Shown: positions 27,690-34,506 of the stretch, in pieces | Layout of the letters: each line of letters begins with the position of its first letter | Numbering within the stretch: position 1 is the stretch's first letter | NCBI GenBank assembly: GCA_029938215.1 | Contig: JAOZVJ010000001.1 | Location: 1 to 36,963, forward strand | Reading direction: 5' to 3' | Length of the DNA: 36,963 bases | From: Arcobacteraceae bacterium | GTDB taxonomy: Bacteria > Campylobacterota > Campylobacteria > Campylobacterales > Arcobacteraceae | The notes under the pieces: model-generated | Told to the model about the DNA's origin: nothing | The model's input: the letters and a program-made list of their open reading frames with translations, nothing else | Database searches by the model: none | Translations under genes and position numbers: made by a program

Positions 27690-28231
27690 GTTTTAAAGAT
27701 AATAGAAAAAAACAAGATGATGTTTTAATGAATGAAGACATTAGGTTTAATGAAGTTAGATGTAATAGTGATGATGGACAATCATTTGGTATCATAAGTT
27801 CAGGTCAAGCACAAAAATTAGCTGATGAAGCAGGAATGGATTTGGTTTGTATTGCTCCAAATGGTAAGCCACCTGTTGTAAAAATTATGGATTATGGTAA
27901 GTATAAATACCAATTAGAAAAAAAGAAAAAAGAAGCAAGAAAAAACCAAAAAGTAATTGTTACTAAAGAGATTAAATTGTCTGTAAAAATTGCTGATAAT
28001 GACATTGGATATAAAGTAAAGCATGCAAGAGAGTTTTTAGAAGCTGGCAATCATGTAAAATTTAGAGTATTCTTAAGGGGTCGAGAAATGTCAAATCCTA
28101 GTGCTGGAGCCGAAGTTTTAAATAGAGTTTGGTTAATGGTTGAAGATATTGGCGTAAAAGATAATAACCCAAAATTTGAAGGCAGATATGTAAATATGTT
28201 AGTCACTCCTTCTAAAAAAGAAAAAAAATAA
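27686..28231 (+). CDS. infC: Translation initiation factor IF-3 (TTG start)
   Basis: IF-3 binds the 30S subunit and rejects wrong start codons and initiator pairing. The 181-residue protein has the N-domain [31 protein letters not shown], a Lys-rich linker, and the C-domain with [19 protein letters not shown] and a basic end. The start must be TTG at 27686: an in-frame stop lies two codons upstream, and AGAGGA is well placed before it. The next ATG, at codon 15, would remove residues that are normally present. A poor start codon is the known basis of IF-3 autoregulation (AUU in E. coli), so the same logic may apply here. It overlaps the thrS stop (TTGA). Confidence 0.95.
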   Translation: MSFKDNRKKQDDVLMNEDIRFNEVRCNSDDGQSFGIISSGQAQKLADEAGMDLVCIAPNGKPPVVKIMDYGKYKYQLEKKKKEARKNQKVIVTKEIKLSVKIADNDIGYKVKHAREFLEAGNHVKFRVFLRGREMSNPSAGAEVLNRVWLMVEDIGVKDNNPKFEGRYVNMLVTPSKKEKK

Positions 28232-28233
28232 AT

Positions 28234-28908
28234 TTATCTCCAAATTATTTCAAGGTCTTTTGATAAAGTAGATTTGTCAAAAGATTTTAAGGTACTTTCA
28301 ATATTACCTATATTATCACCTGTATCTAAAAATTGTTGTAAAAAATATTGTTTTTTATATCCTCTTTTTATTAAATCATTTATAATAAAATTTATATCTT
28401 TTTCATTTAATAAGTCATTATGAATAGTTGTTCTAACTTCAAAAGTAAAGCCTGAAGAGATAAGAAAGTCCAAAGTTTTACTAAATGCTTCAAAACTATT
28501 TGAATGTGTAATTTCTTTAAATTTATATTGTGGTGCTTTATAATCAAGAGCGATATAATCAATTAAGTTTAATTCAATCAAATCTTTTATCTGCTTAAAA
28601 TTAGCTCCATTAGTGTCTAGCTTTATTGAAAATCCAAGTTTTTTTACTTCTTTGCAAAAAGGGATTAGATTGTGTCCCGTAGCTTCTCCACCTGACAACA
28701 CAACGCCATCAAGCAAACCTACCCGTTTTTTTAAAAAGGTCAAAATATCATTAAATGACTTTTGACCCTCTTTGCTAAAAACAATAGATTTATTATAACA
28801 ATAATCACACTTCATATTACAACCAATCAGCCATATTATGCAAGCCAAATGATTTGGAAAATCAAGATGTGTGAATGATGTTAAATCATAAACAACTTTT
28901 TTATTCAA
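28234..28908 (-). CDS. nrdG: Anaerobic ribonucleotide reductase activase, radical SAM (TTG start)
   Basis: NrdG uses a [4Fe-4S] cluster and S-adenosylmethionine to install the glycyl radical on NrdD. The 224-residue protein has the radical-SAM cysteines in GCNMKCDYC (Cys30, Cys34, Cys37), and VVLSGGEATGHN for SAM binding. It is longer than E. coli NrdG (about 154 residues) and like the NrdG-type activases of strict anaerobes. The start is TTG at 28908; no ATG precedes the cluster motif. It overlaps by eight bases the ORF that carries the glycyl-radical motif, so activase and target peptide are made together. It ends two bases from the convergent infC stop. Confidence 0.88.
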   Translation of the reverse strand: MNKKVVYDLTSFTHLDFPNHLACIIWLIGCNMKCDYCYNKSIVFSKEGQKSFNDILTFLKKRVGLLDGVVLSGGEATGHNLIPFCKEVKKLGFSIKLDTNGANFKQIKDLIELNLIDYIALDYKAPQYKFKEITHSNSFEAFSKTLDFLISSGFTFEVRTTIHNDLLNEKDINFIINDLIKRGYKKQYFLQQFLDTGDNIGNIESTLKSFDKSTLSKDLEIIWR

Positions 28909-29050
28909 TAAATTGTTTTCTTTGTTTATGCTCGCCTGTTTTTCCTATGTTGAAACTCTCAACTGGTCTATGGTAACCCATAACTCTTGTATATACAATA
29001 CATTTTTGTCTTTTTTCTTTTAATTTTTCTAACATTTCACTTTTACTCAT
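28901..29050 (-). CDS. Stand-alone glycyl-radical domain of anaerobic ribonucleotide reductase
   Basis: This 49-residue ORF has AAGGAG seven bases before its ATG at 29050. After a basic, helical N-terminus (SKSEMLEKLKEKRQK) comes CIVYTRVMGYHRPVESFN, then IGKTGEHKQRKQF. This matches the C-terminal end of class III reductases, where RVxGY carries the radical glycine (here Gly25) and the xGKxxExxxRKxF tail follows. The large NrdD in this operon lacks that end, so this peptide should supply the radical by binding in its active site, much as the GrcA/YfiD spare part does for pyruvate formate-lyase. The frame is clean and unlikely to be debris: it keeps every expected motif, has a strong ribosome site, and overlaps nrdG. 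Confidence 0.85.
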   Translation of the reverse strand: MSKSEMLEKLKEKRQKCIVYTRVMGYHRPVESFNIGKTGEHKQRKQFIE

Positions 29051-29080
29051 TTTTTCTCCTTTTTTTATTTAATTCAAATC

Positions 29081-29584
29081 TTAATTACAAGATTGCTGTG
29101 TATATGGAACAGTTGTTTCTATTGTTTTAAAAACATACTCTTCTTCAATGCCATTTTTTATGTTTTGGTAATTTTCATAAGCTGCCATAAAAGCAACTAA
29201 AATCATTTTAATACAATCATCACAATTTTCTTGAGCATTTATCTCATCTAAAGATATTTTTGTAGTAACAAGTCCATCTTTTAAAGACACACCTTTTAAT
29301 TCTTCCGTAAAAACAGAAGCTGTAAAAGAAATTGTAGGGCAACCCTTATATTCATAACCTAAGTCTTGCAATATTTCATTCTCATCTATTAAAAGATACA
29401 TATCAACTTGACCCCAATTATCAGGATTTCTCCCAATACCTCGTGCGTTAAATTCTTTTAATGCAAAATTATTTTTTGGATTATCGTAATGTTCTTTTAT
29501 CTTTTTTTCTTGTTCATTAGTTACATTTTTAAGTTCACCATCTTTTGTAAGAAAATCACTAGAAGTTACATTATTATTGTCCAC
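29081..29584 (-). CDS. IscU/NifU-like scaffold-fold protein with altered ligand site (GTG start)
   Basis: This 167-residue protein follows the IscU pattern over residues 25-140. EHYDNPKNN corresponds to the IscU HYENPRN. GRNPDNWGQVDMYL stands where IscU has the ACGDVM ligand loop, so the first cysteine is Trp57 and the Asp is Gln59. YKGCPTISFTAS keeps the second cysteine (Cys82), and ENCDDCIKMILVAFMAAYENY keeps the third (Cys121 or Cys124). It may bind an iron-sulfur cluster differently, or only bind partners. Its position between nrdD and the glycyl-radical peptide suggests a role in maturing the reductase or NrdG. AAGG precedes the GTG at 29584. It overlaps the upstream gene by 11 bases. 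Confidence 0.7.
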   Translation of the reverse strand: MDNNNVTSSDFLTKDGELKNVTNEQEKKIKEHYDNPKNNFALKEFNARGIGRNPDNWGQVDMYLLIDENEILQDLGYEYKGCPTISFTASVFTEELKGVSLKDGLVTTKISLDEINAQENCDDCIKMILVAFMAAYENYQNIKNGIEEEYVFKTIETTVPYTQQSCN

Positions 29585-29906
29585 TTTTTACCTTTAAAAA
29601 TTTATTTACACATTTTTTAGCATTTTTTACTAAAATTTTTATATCATTTTTGGTTGCATTATCCAAATGTATTCCGCACACCACCAAAGTATCAACTCCC
29701 AACGAATCATAAATCAATGGAGCAACTTTACTTGTAATTATATCATCTTTATGCAACTTTTTGCAAACTGTTGAAATCTTATCTTTTTCAGATAAACTTA
29801 CAGCACCAATATGCGAAACTCCGCCAGTAATAATTACCAATAAATCTTTCCCGATAAAAGAATGGGTTAAGGAAATTTTATATTTTCCTTTTCCAGATTT
29901 CATCAA
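29574..29906 (-). CDS. Small protein with GGVSHIGAV motif, possibly LpdD-like (prenyl-flavin chaperone type)
   Basis: This 110-residue cytosolic protein has the strand-turn DLLVIITGGVSHIGAVSL (21-38) and a second strand DTLVVCGIHLDNATKND (72-88). The GG..HIGAV motif resembles what I recall of LpdD-like proteins, small chaperones linked with UbiD-type decarboxylases. No ubiD or ubiX gene is present in the window, so a different job in anaerobic nucleotide reduction is more likely here. Its ATG overlaps the nrdD stop by four bases (ATGATGA), and AGAAGG lies just upstream, so it is translated with nrdD. The family assignment is from memory of a short motif and could be wrong. Confidence 0.45.
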   Translation of the reverse strand: MMKSGKGKYKISLTHSFIGKDLLVIITGGVSHIGAVSLSEKDKISTVCKKLHKDDIITSKVAPLIYDSLGVDTLVVCGIHLDNATKNDIKILVKNAKKCVNKFLKVKSGQ

Positions 29907-31999
29907 GATATCAAACCTTCTTCTGCCAAAAGCTCTTCATCACATTTTGGACAAAATTCATGTTCTCCTACAATATATCCATGTTTTGGACATACTGAAA
30001 AAAGAGGTGTTATAGTAATATATGGCAATCTAAAATTTGAAATTACATTTTTTACTAATTTCCTACAAGCTTCAGTTGAACTAACTTTCTCTTTCATATA
30101 AAGATGTAAAACAGTTCCACCTGTATATTTACATTGTAAATCATCTTGCAAATCAAGTGCTTCAAATGGATCTTCTGTTAAATCAACAGGTATTTGAGAT
30201 GAATTTGTATAATAAATATTATCATCCATACCAGCTTGTAGAATTGAATCTCCATATCTTTTTTTATCCTCTTTTGCAAACCTATAAGTCGTTCCCTCTG
30301 CTGGTGTTGCTTCTAAATTATAAAGATTTCCTGTTTCTTCTTGATAATGAACCATTTTATCTCTCATATGATTTAAAATTTCAACTGCAAATTCTTCGCC
30401 CTTATCAGAACTTACATCAAAACTATCACTTGTAAAGTTTCTTATCATTTCATTTATACCATTTACTCCAATAGTTGAAAAATGATTATTAAACCCAGGT
30501 AAATATCTAGCAGTATAAGGGAAAAGTCCTCTTTCATACATATCTTGAATAAATACTCTTTTTTTCTCAAGTGTAGATGAAGCATAATCCATAAGTTGGT
30601 CAAGTCTCATCATTAAAGCTTCTTTGTCGCCTTTATGCAAAAAGCCAAGTCTTGCCATATTGATTGTAACAACTCCAATACTTCCTGTCATCTCAGCACT
30701 TCCAAAAAGACCGCCACCTCTTTTAAGTAATTCTCTTAAATCTAATTGCAATCTACAGCACATACTTCTTACATGTCCTGGCTTATATGCTTCTTCATTT
30801 TCTACTAGGTCACCATTTTCATCTCTTTTGTACTGGCTACCAATAAAATTTTGAAAATATGATGAACCAATTTTTGCAGTATTTTCAAATAAAATATCTG
30901 TATTTTCTCCATGCCAATCAAAATCTTCCGTAATATTAACAGTAGGAATTGGAAAAGTAAATGGCTGACCAGTCTTATCTCCCTCTGTCATTATTTCATA
31001 GTATGCTTTATTTATAAGATTCATCTCTTTTTGAAAATTTCCATAAGTCATCTCTTCAAAAGAGTTATGACCTCTTTTTTTTACTTCTGCTAATAATTCT
31101 TCATCTTCAATATCTTTTAAAAGATGTATTTGTCTTCTTGTCGGAATTTGGTCTTTTAAGTCAGATGGAACAGTCCAATCAATAGTAATATTTGTAAAAG
31201 GAGATTGCCCCCATCGTGCAGGAACATTTAAGTTATAAACAAAACTTCTTACAGCTTTTTTAATTTCTTTGTAATTTAATTTATCTCTAAAAACATAAGG
31301 TGCCAAATAAGTATCAAATGAAGAAAATGCTTGAGCTCCAGCCCACTCACTTTGTAAAATTCCAAGGAAATTTGCCATTTGACCCAATGCTTCTCTAAAA
31401 TGCTTCGGAGCATCGCTTTCAACTCTACCTCGTACTCCATTAAAACCTTCATCAAGTAAAGCTCTTAAACTCCAACCAGCACAATATCCAGTTAAGCAAT
31501 CTAAATCATGAATATGATAATCGCCATTTCTATGAGCATTACCCTCTTCTTTATTATAAATTTTATCAAGCCAATAATTTGCAATAACTTTACCAGCTGT
31601 GTTATTAACTAGACCAGCATTTGAGTATCCAGTATTTGAATTTGCTTTAATTCTCCAATCTGTTCCATTTATATACTCTTCAATAGTTTGAGTTGAATTT
31701 ATATAAGTTGTATCTTCCTCAAGAAGATGATCTCTTTGCATTTTATGAGTATGTCTATATAAAATAAACGATCGCATTACATCAAAATATCTTCCCTTGT
31801 AAAGTTCTTGCTCTATAGCATCTTGGATATCTTCAACGGCTACAATTCTTTTGTTTTTTAAATTTTCTAAAACATTAAAAAATATAGAATTATCATAAGT
31901 TATATGCTCACTTTTAAAAGCTTTTTGAATAGCGTCTTCTATTTTATATGAAGTAAACTCTTTAAAACTTCCATCTCTTTTTAGTATATTTTCAACCAC
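29903..31999 (-). CDS. nrdD: Anaerobic (class III) ribonucleoside-triphosphate reductase, large part lacking glycyl-radical end (GTG start)
   Basis: NrdD reduces ribonucleotides to deoxyribonucleotides without oxygen. The 698-residue protein has an N-terminal ATP-cone (about 1-90, with KRDGSFKEF and YKIEDAI) for dATP/ATP control. The barrel has DYHIHDLDCLTGYCAGW, and VRSMCCRLQLDLRELL with the likely thiyl cysteine (Cys414 or Cys415), followed by GSIGVVTINMARLGF. Near the end are CPKHGYIVGEHEFCPKC, part of the zinc site, and then only a dozen residues. The usual RVxGY glycyl-radical motif that should follow is missing here and is found at 28901-29050. AAGGA lies about seven bases before the GTG at 31999. 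It is the first gene of the leftward operon. Confidence 0.93.
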   Translation of the reverse strand: MVENILKRDGSFKEFTSYKIEDAIQKAFKSEHITYDNSIFFNVLENLKNKRIVAVEDIQDAIEQELYKGRYFDVMRSFILYRHTHKMQRDHLLEEDTTYINSTQTIEEYINGTDWRIKANSNTGYSNAGLVNNTAGKVIANYWLDKIYNKEEGNAHRNGDYHIHDLDCLTGYCAGWSLRALLDEGFNGVRGRVESDAPKHFREALGQMANFLGILQSEWAGAQAFSSFDTYLAPYVFRDKLNYKEIKKAVRSFVYNLNVPARWGQSPFTNITIDWTVPSDLKDQIPTRRQIHLLKDIEDEELLAEVKKRGHNSFEEMTYGNFQKEMNLINKAYYEIMTEGDKTGQPFTFPIPTVNITEDFDWHGENTDILFENTAKIGSSYFQNFIGSQYKRDENGDLVENEEAYKPGHVRSMCCRLQLDLRELLKRGGGLFGSAEMTGSIGVVTINMARLGFLHKGDKEALMMRLDQLMDYASSTLEKKRVFIQDMYERGLFPYTARYLPGFNNHFSTIGVNGINEMIRNFTSDSFDVSSDKGEEFAVEILNHMRDKMVHYQEETGNLYNLEATPAEGTTYRFAKEDKKRYGDSILQAGMDDNIYYTNSSQIPVDLTEDPFEALDLQDDLQCKYTGGTVLHLYMKEKVSSTEACRKLVKNVISNFRLPYITITPLFSVCPKHGYIVGEHEFCPKCDEELLAEEGLIS

Positions 32000-32068
32000 A
32001 TAGCATCCTTTGGCGTACTTAAAATTTTATGAGCAATTTTATAAAAAAAACCATTAAATCTTGGTTAA

Positions 32069-32074
32069 ATTATA
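32069..32074 (-). promoter_or_regulatory. Candidate -10 box for the nrdD operon
   Basis: Read on the minus strand the sequence is TATAAT, about 70 bases before the nrdD start, in the 187-base gap shared with rpmI. No convincing -35 is seen. I did not find a clear NrdR or Fnr-type box around it. Confidence 0.35.
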
Positions 32075-32186
32075 AGAATATATTTTGCTCATCTTACTAA
32101 TTAAAATTATGTTTAAACTAAGCTAAAGTTCTTTTAGGATAAACTCCAAACCCTAAATTAAAATCTATGAAAGGAGATTCGACATA

Positions 32187-32384
32187 ATGCCAAAGATGAA
32201 GTCTAACAGTGGAGCACTAAAAAGATTTAAAGTTAAAAAAAATGGTTCAATTAAAAGAGGAAGTGCTTTTAGAAGCCACATTTTAACTAAAAAGTCTCAA
32301 GAGAGAAAAGTAGATCTTAGAGGTCCACAAACTGTTGATAGTAGAGATACTACAAGAGTAAAAAGAATGTTGTGTAAAGCGTAA
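32187..32384 (+). CDS. rpmI: Ribosomal protein bL35
   Basis: This is a 65-residue basic large-subunit protein. It starts [20 protein letters not shown], matching the family pattern MPKMKT..GAAKRFK, and later has [11 protein letters not shown]. The length is normal. AAGGAG precedes the ATG by about ten bases. rplT follows after 119 bases, a long gap for this pair. The preceding 187-base region, shared with the divergent nrdD operon, contains a possible leader hairpin (TTTAGG at 32133 pairing with CCTAAA at 32152). Confidence 0.96.
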   Translation: MPKMKSNSGALKRFKVKKNGSIKRGSAFRSHILTKKSQERKVDLRGPQTVDSRDTTRVKRMLCKA

Positions 32385-32416
32385 ATTATAAATTTTATAA
32401 ATTTTTAATTTCAATA

Positions 32417-32459
32417 GTCCCTCCGTTTTTAACGGACAAGTTTAGTATAAAAGTACTAA
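32417..32459 (+). promoter_or_regulatory. Two small hairpins in the rpmI-rplT spacer
   Basis: TCCGTT, loop TTT and AACGGA form one hairpin (32422-32436); flanking GTCC/GGAC (32417-32420, 32434-32437) offers an alternative pairing. TTAGTA, loop TAAAAG and TACTAA form a second (32442-32459). They lie 45-90 bases before rplT. They might be an attenuator or a site for bL20, which controls its own operon in other bacteria, but this is untested. Confidence 0.35.
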
Positions 32460-32503
32460 CACCTATAATATAATAAATATTTACGGTAAAGAAAGGAAAT
32501 AAT

Positions 32504-32860
32504 ATGCCAAGAGTAAAAACTGGTACAGTAAGAAGAGCGAGACACAAAAAAATCCTTAAAATGGCTAAGGGTTTTTATAGTGGTCGAAGAAAACATTTTA
32601 GAAAAGCAAAAGAAGCAGTAGAACATGCTTTAGTATATGCTTACAGAGATAGAAGACAGAAAAAAAGAGAATTTAGAAAACTTTGGATTATTAGAATCAA
32701 TGCTGCTTGTAGATTAAATAACATTAGTTATTCAAGATTTATGAACGGTCTTAAATTAGCTGAAATTGAACTTGATAGAAAAATATTAGCTGATATGGCT
32801 ATGAATGATGCTACATCATTTGCAAGCTTAGTAGAAAGTGCTAAAAAAGCTTTAGTATAA
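32504..32860 (+). CDS. rplT: Ribosomal protein bL20
   Basis: This is a 118-residue basic large-subunit assembly protein. It has the family opening [19 protein letters not shown], then [31 protein letters not shown] and [20 protein letters not shown]. The length is normal. The ribosome site is AAAGGA. It is followed by a strong terminator and then tRNA-Arg. Confidence 0.97.
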   Translation: MPRVKTGTVRRARHKKILKMAKGFYSGRRKHFRKAKEAVEHALVYAYRDRRQKKREFRKLWIIRINAACRLNNISYSRFMNGLKLAEIELDRKILADMAMNDATSFASLVESAKKALV

Positions 32861-32881
32861 TTTTTACTTAAATAAAAACTT

Positions 32882-32914
32882 AAAAGGCTAGTCTATTTTG
32901 ACTAGCCTTTTTTT
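32882..32914 (+). terminator. Rho-independent terminator after rplT
   Basis: A 12-bp perfect stem (AAAAGGCTAGTC and GACTAGCCTTTT) with loop TATTTT is followed by a T run. It sits just 7 bases before the tRNA gene. Confidence 0.9.
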
Positions 32915-32921
32915 ACAAAAA

Positions 32922-32997
32922 CTCTCCATCGCTCAACAGGATAGAGCAATAGCCTCCTAAGCTGTAGATTCAGGTTCGAGTCCTGATGGGGAGACCA
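32922..32997 (+). tRNA. tRNA-Arg (anticodon CCT)
   Basis: A complete cloverleaf of 76 bases is visible. The acceptor CTCTCCA pairs with TGGGGAG (one T-G pair). The D stem is GCTC with GAGC. The anticodon stem ATAGC/GCTGT encloses the loop CTCCTAA with anticodon CCT (32956-32958). The T stem TCAGG/CCTGA encloses TTCGAGT. Discriminator A and an encoded CCA follow. It reads AGG arginine codons. It starts 7 bases after the rplT terminator and ends one base before the stop of the convergent aldehyde dehydrogenase. Confidence 0.96.
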
Positions 32998-32998
32998 C

Positions 32999-34414
32999 TT
33001 AGCAAATCACAACAGATTTTATCTCAGTAAATTCTTCAATTGCAAAGCGTGGACCCTCTTTTCCTATTCCACTAAGTTTTGTGCCACCATAAGGTTGAAT
33101 ATCAAATCTTAATGTAGGAATATCGTTTACAACAACTCCGCCACATAAAGCATCGGATATAAAACTTTGGGTTTGTTTTAAATCATTTGTAAATATACTA
33201 AACTGTAATCCATATGGCGAGTTATTCATCTTTTCTATCGCCTCATCATAGTTTTTTACTTTTATTAAGCTAACAATAGGAGCAAAAACTTCTTCACAAA
33301 CTATTTTCATATCATCTGTAACTTCTGTCATTATAGTTGGGTAGAAATTTAAGTTATCATTCTTATTTCCAGTCAAACATACAGCACCTTCATCAATAGC
33401 ATTTTTTATCCATAATTTTGCTTTTTGAAGCGACTCACTATTTATAAGTGGTCCTATAAAAGTATCATCTTCATATGGACTTCCTACTATTAATTTTTCT
33501 GTTTCTTCTTTCATCTCTTTTGCAAAATCATCATAAATATTTTCATCCACATAAATTCTTTGTAAGCTTATGCAAACCTGTCCAGAATTTATAAATGCAC
33601 CAAACGCACATCTTGAAGCTGCTATTTTTATATCTGCTGTTTTATCTATAAAAGTCGCTGCATTTCCGCCTAATTCTAAAGCAACTTTTTTTATTCCTGC
33701 TGTTTTTGTGATAATATTTCCAACTTGAACCGAACCAGTAAAACTTAAAACTCTTGGAATATCAGAACTTACCAAAGTACTACCAACTTCCACATCGCCA
33801 TATATTACACTTAAAGCATCTTTTATGGCAAATTCAGACTCAATAAAAAGTTTTGCAAATTTATAAGCAGTCAAAGGTGCTTCTGGTGTAGGCTTTAAAA
33901 CTACAGCATTTCCACTCACAAGTGCTGGTGCAATTTTATGAGCTACAAGATTTAATGGAAAATTAAAAGGAGTAATACAAGCAACAACACCGACTGGCTC
34001 TCTAAACCAATAAGCAGTTGTTTTCTTTCCACTTGGCATAGCATCCGTTGCGATTGTTTCTCCAGTAGAATTTACCATAGCTATATTGCTAAGCTTTATA
34101 GTTTCTATACATCTATCGACTTCAATTCTCGCAAATGAGATTGGTTTTCCAACTTCATCACATAATGTTTGTGCTATATCTTCTTTATTTTTAGTTAATT
34201 TTTTTACCACATCTTTAAGCCAATTTATTCTTTGTGCTATCGTTGAAGCTTTTGTATCTTGCGAAGCAAGTTGAGCGATTTTTAAAGCTTTTAAAGTGTC
34301 ATCTTTAGTACACATTGGATATGAAGAAACTACTTTTTTTGAATATGGGTTGATTATATTTTCAACATCCAACCTTGCTTCTTCTGTGCTTCCGAAAAAT
34401 ATATTTGCTGTCAT
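32999..34414 (-). CDS. NAD(P)-dependent aldehyde dehydrogenase
   Basis: This 471-residue enzyme of the aldehyde dehydrogenase superfamily oxidises an aldehyde to an acid. Visible are TPFNFPLNL (catalytic Asn151), KPTPEAPLT, FTGSVQVG, the general base in ALELGGN (Glu247) and the nucleophile in GQVCISLQR (Cys281). EEVFAPI and PYGGTKLSGIGKEGP follow near the C-terminus. The C-terminal pattern resembles lactaldehyde dehydrogenase or GapN-like members, but the substrate is not decidable from sequence. AGGAA precedes the ATG. It stands alone, divergent from ilvE, with no operon partner. Confidence 0.9.
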   Translation of the reverse strand: MTANIFFGSTEEARLDVENIINPYSKKVVSSYPMCTKDDTLKALKIAQLASQDTKASTIAQRINWLKDVVKKLTKNKEDIAQTLCDEVGKPISFARIEVDRCIETIKLSNIAMVNSTGETIATDAMPSGKKTTAYWFREPVGVVACITPFNFPLNLVAHKIAPALVSGNAVVLKPTPEAPLTAYKFAKLFIESEFAIKDALSVIYGDVEVGSTLVSSDIPRVLSFTGSVQVGNIITKTAGIKKVALELGGNAATFIDKTADIKIAASRCAFGAFINSGQVCISLQRIYVDENIYDDFAKEMKEETEKLIVGSPYEDDTFIGPLINSESLQKAKLWIKNAIDEGAVCLTGNKNDNLNFYPTIMTEVTDDMKIVCEEVFAPIVSLIKVKNYDEAIEKMNNSPYGLQFSIFTNDLKQTQSFISDALCGGVVVNDIPTLRFDIQPYGGTKLSGIGKEGPRFAIEEFTEIKSVVIC

Positions 34415-34448
34415 TGATGCATTCCTAATTGATGTTTTATTTAGTATT

Positions 34449-34457
34449 ATTATATCA
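34449..34457 (-). promoter_or_regulatory. Extended -10 promoter for the aldehyde dehydrogenase gene
   Basis: On the minus strand the sequence reads TGATATAAT, an extended -10 element 35 bases before the start codon at 34414. A weaker TATACT at 34480-34485 on the plus strand could serve ilvE. Confidence 0.5.
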
Positions 34458-34506
34458 TAAACATATTTTAGATAAACTCTATACTTAATTAAAAATAGGA
34501 TATTTT

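Noticed and set aside
28901-29050. The glycyl-radical ORF as the product of a frameshift or sequencing error in nrdD
   Set aside because: It lies about 850 bases beyond the nrdD stop, with two intact genes between them, and has its own ATG and AAGGAG.
32049-32066. AACCA and TGGTT inverted repeat between nrdD and rpmI as a possible regulator site
   Set aside because: Only five base pairs with AT-rich flanks; it does not match a known NrdR or Fnr pattern well enough to report.
32922-32999. tRNA-Arg as an integration (att) site
   Set aside because: No integrase gene is near, and I saw no second copy of the tRNA 3' end in the window.
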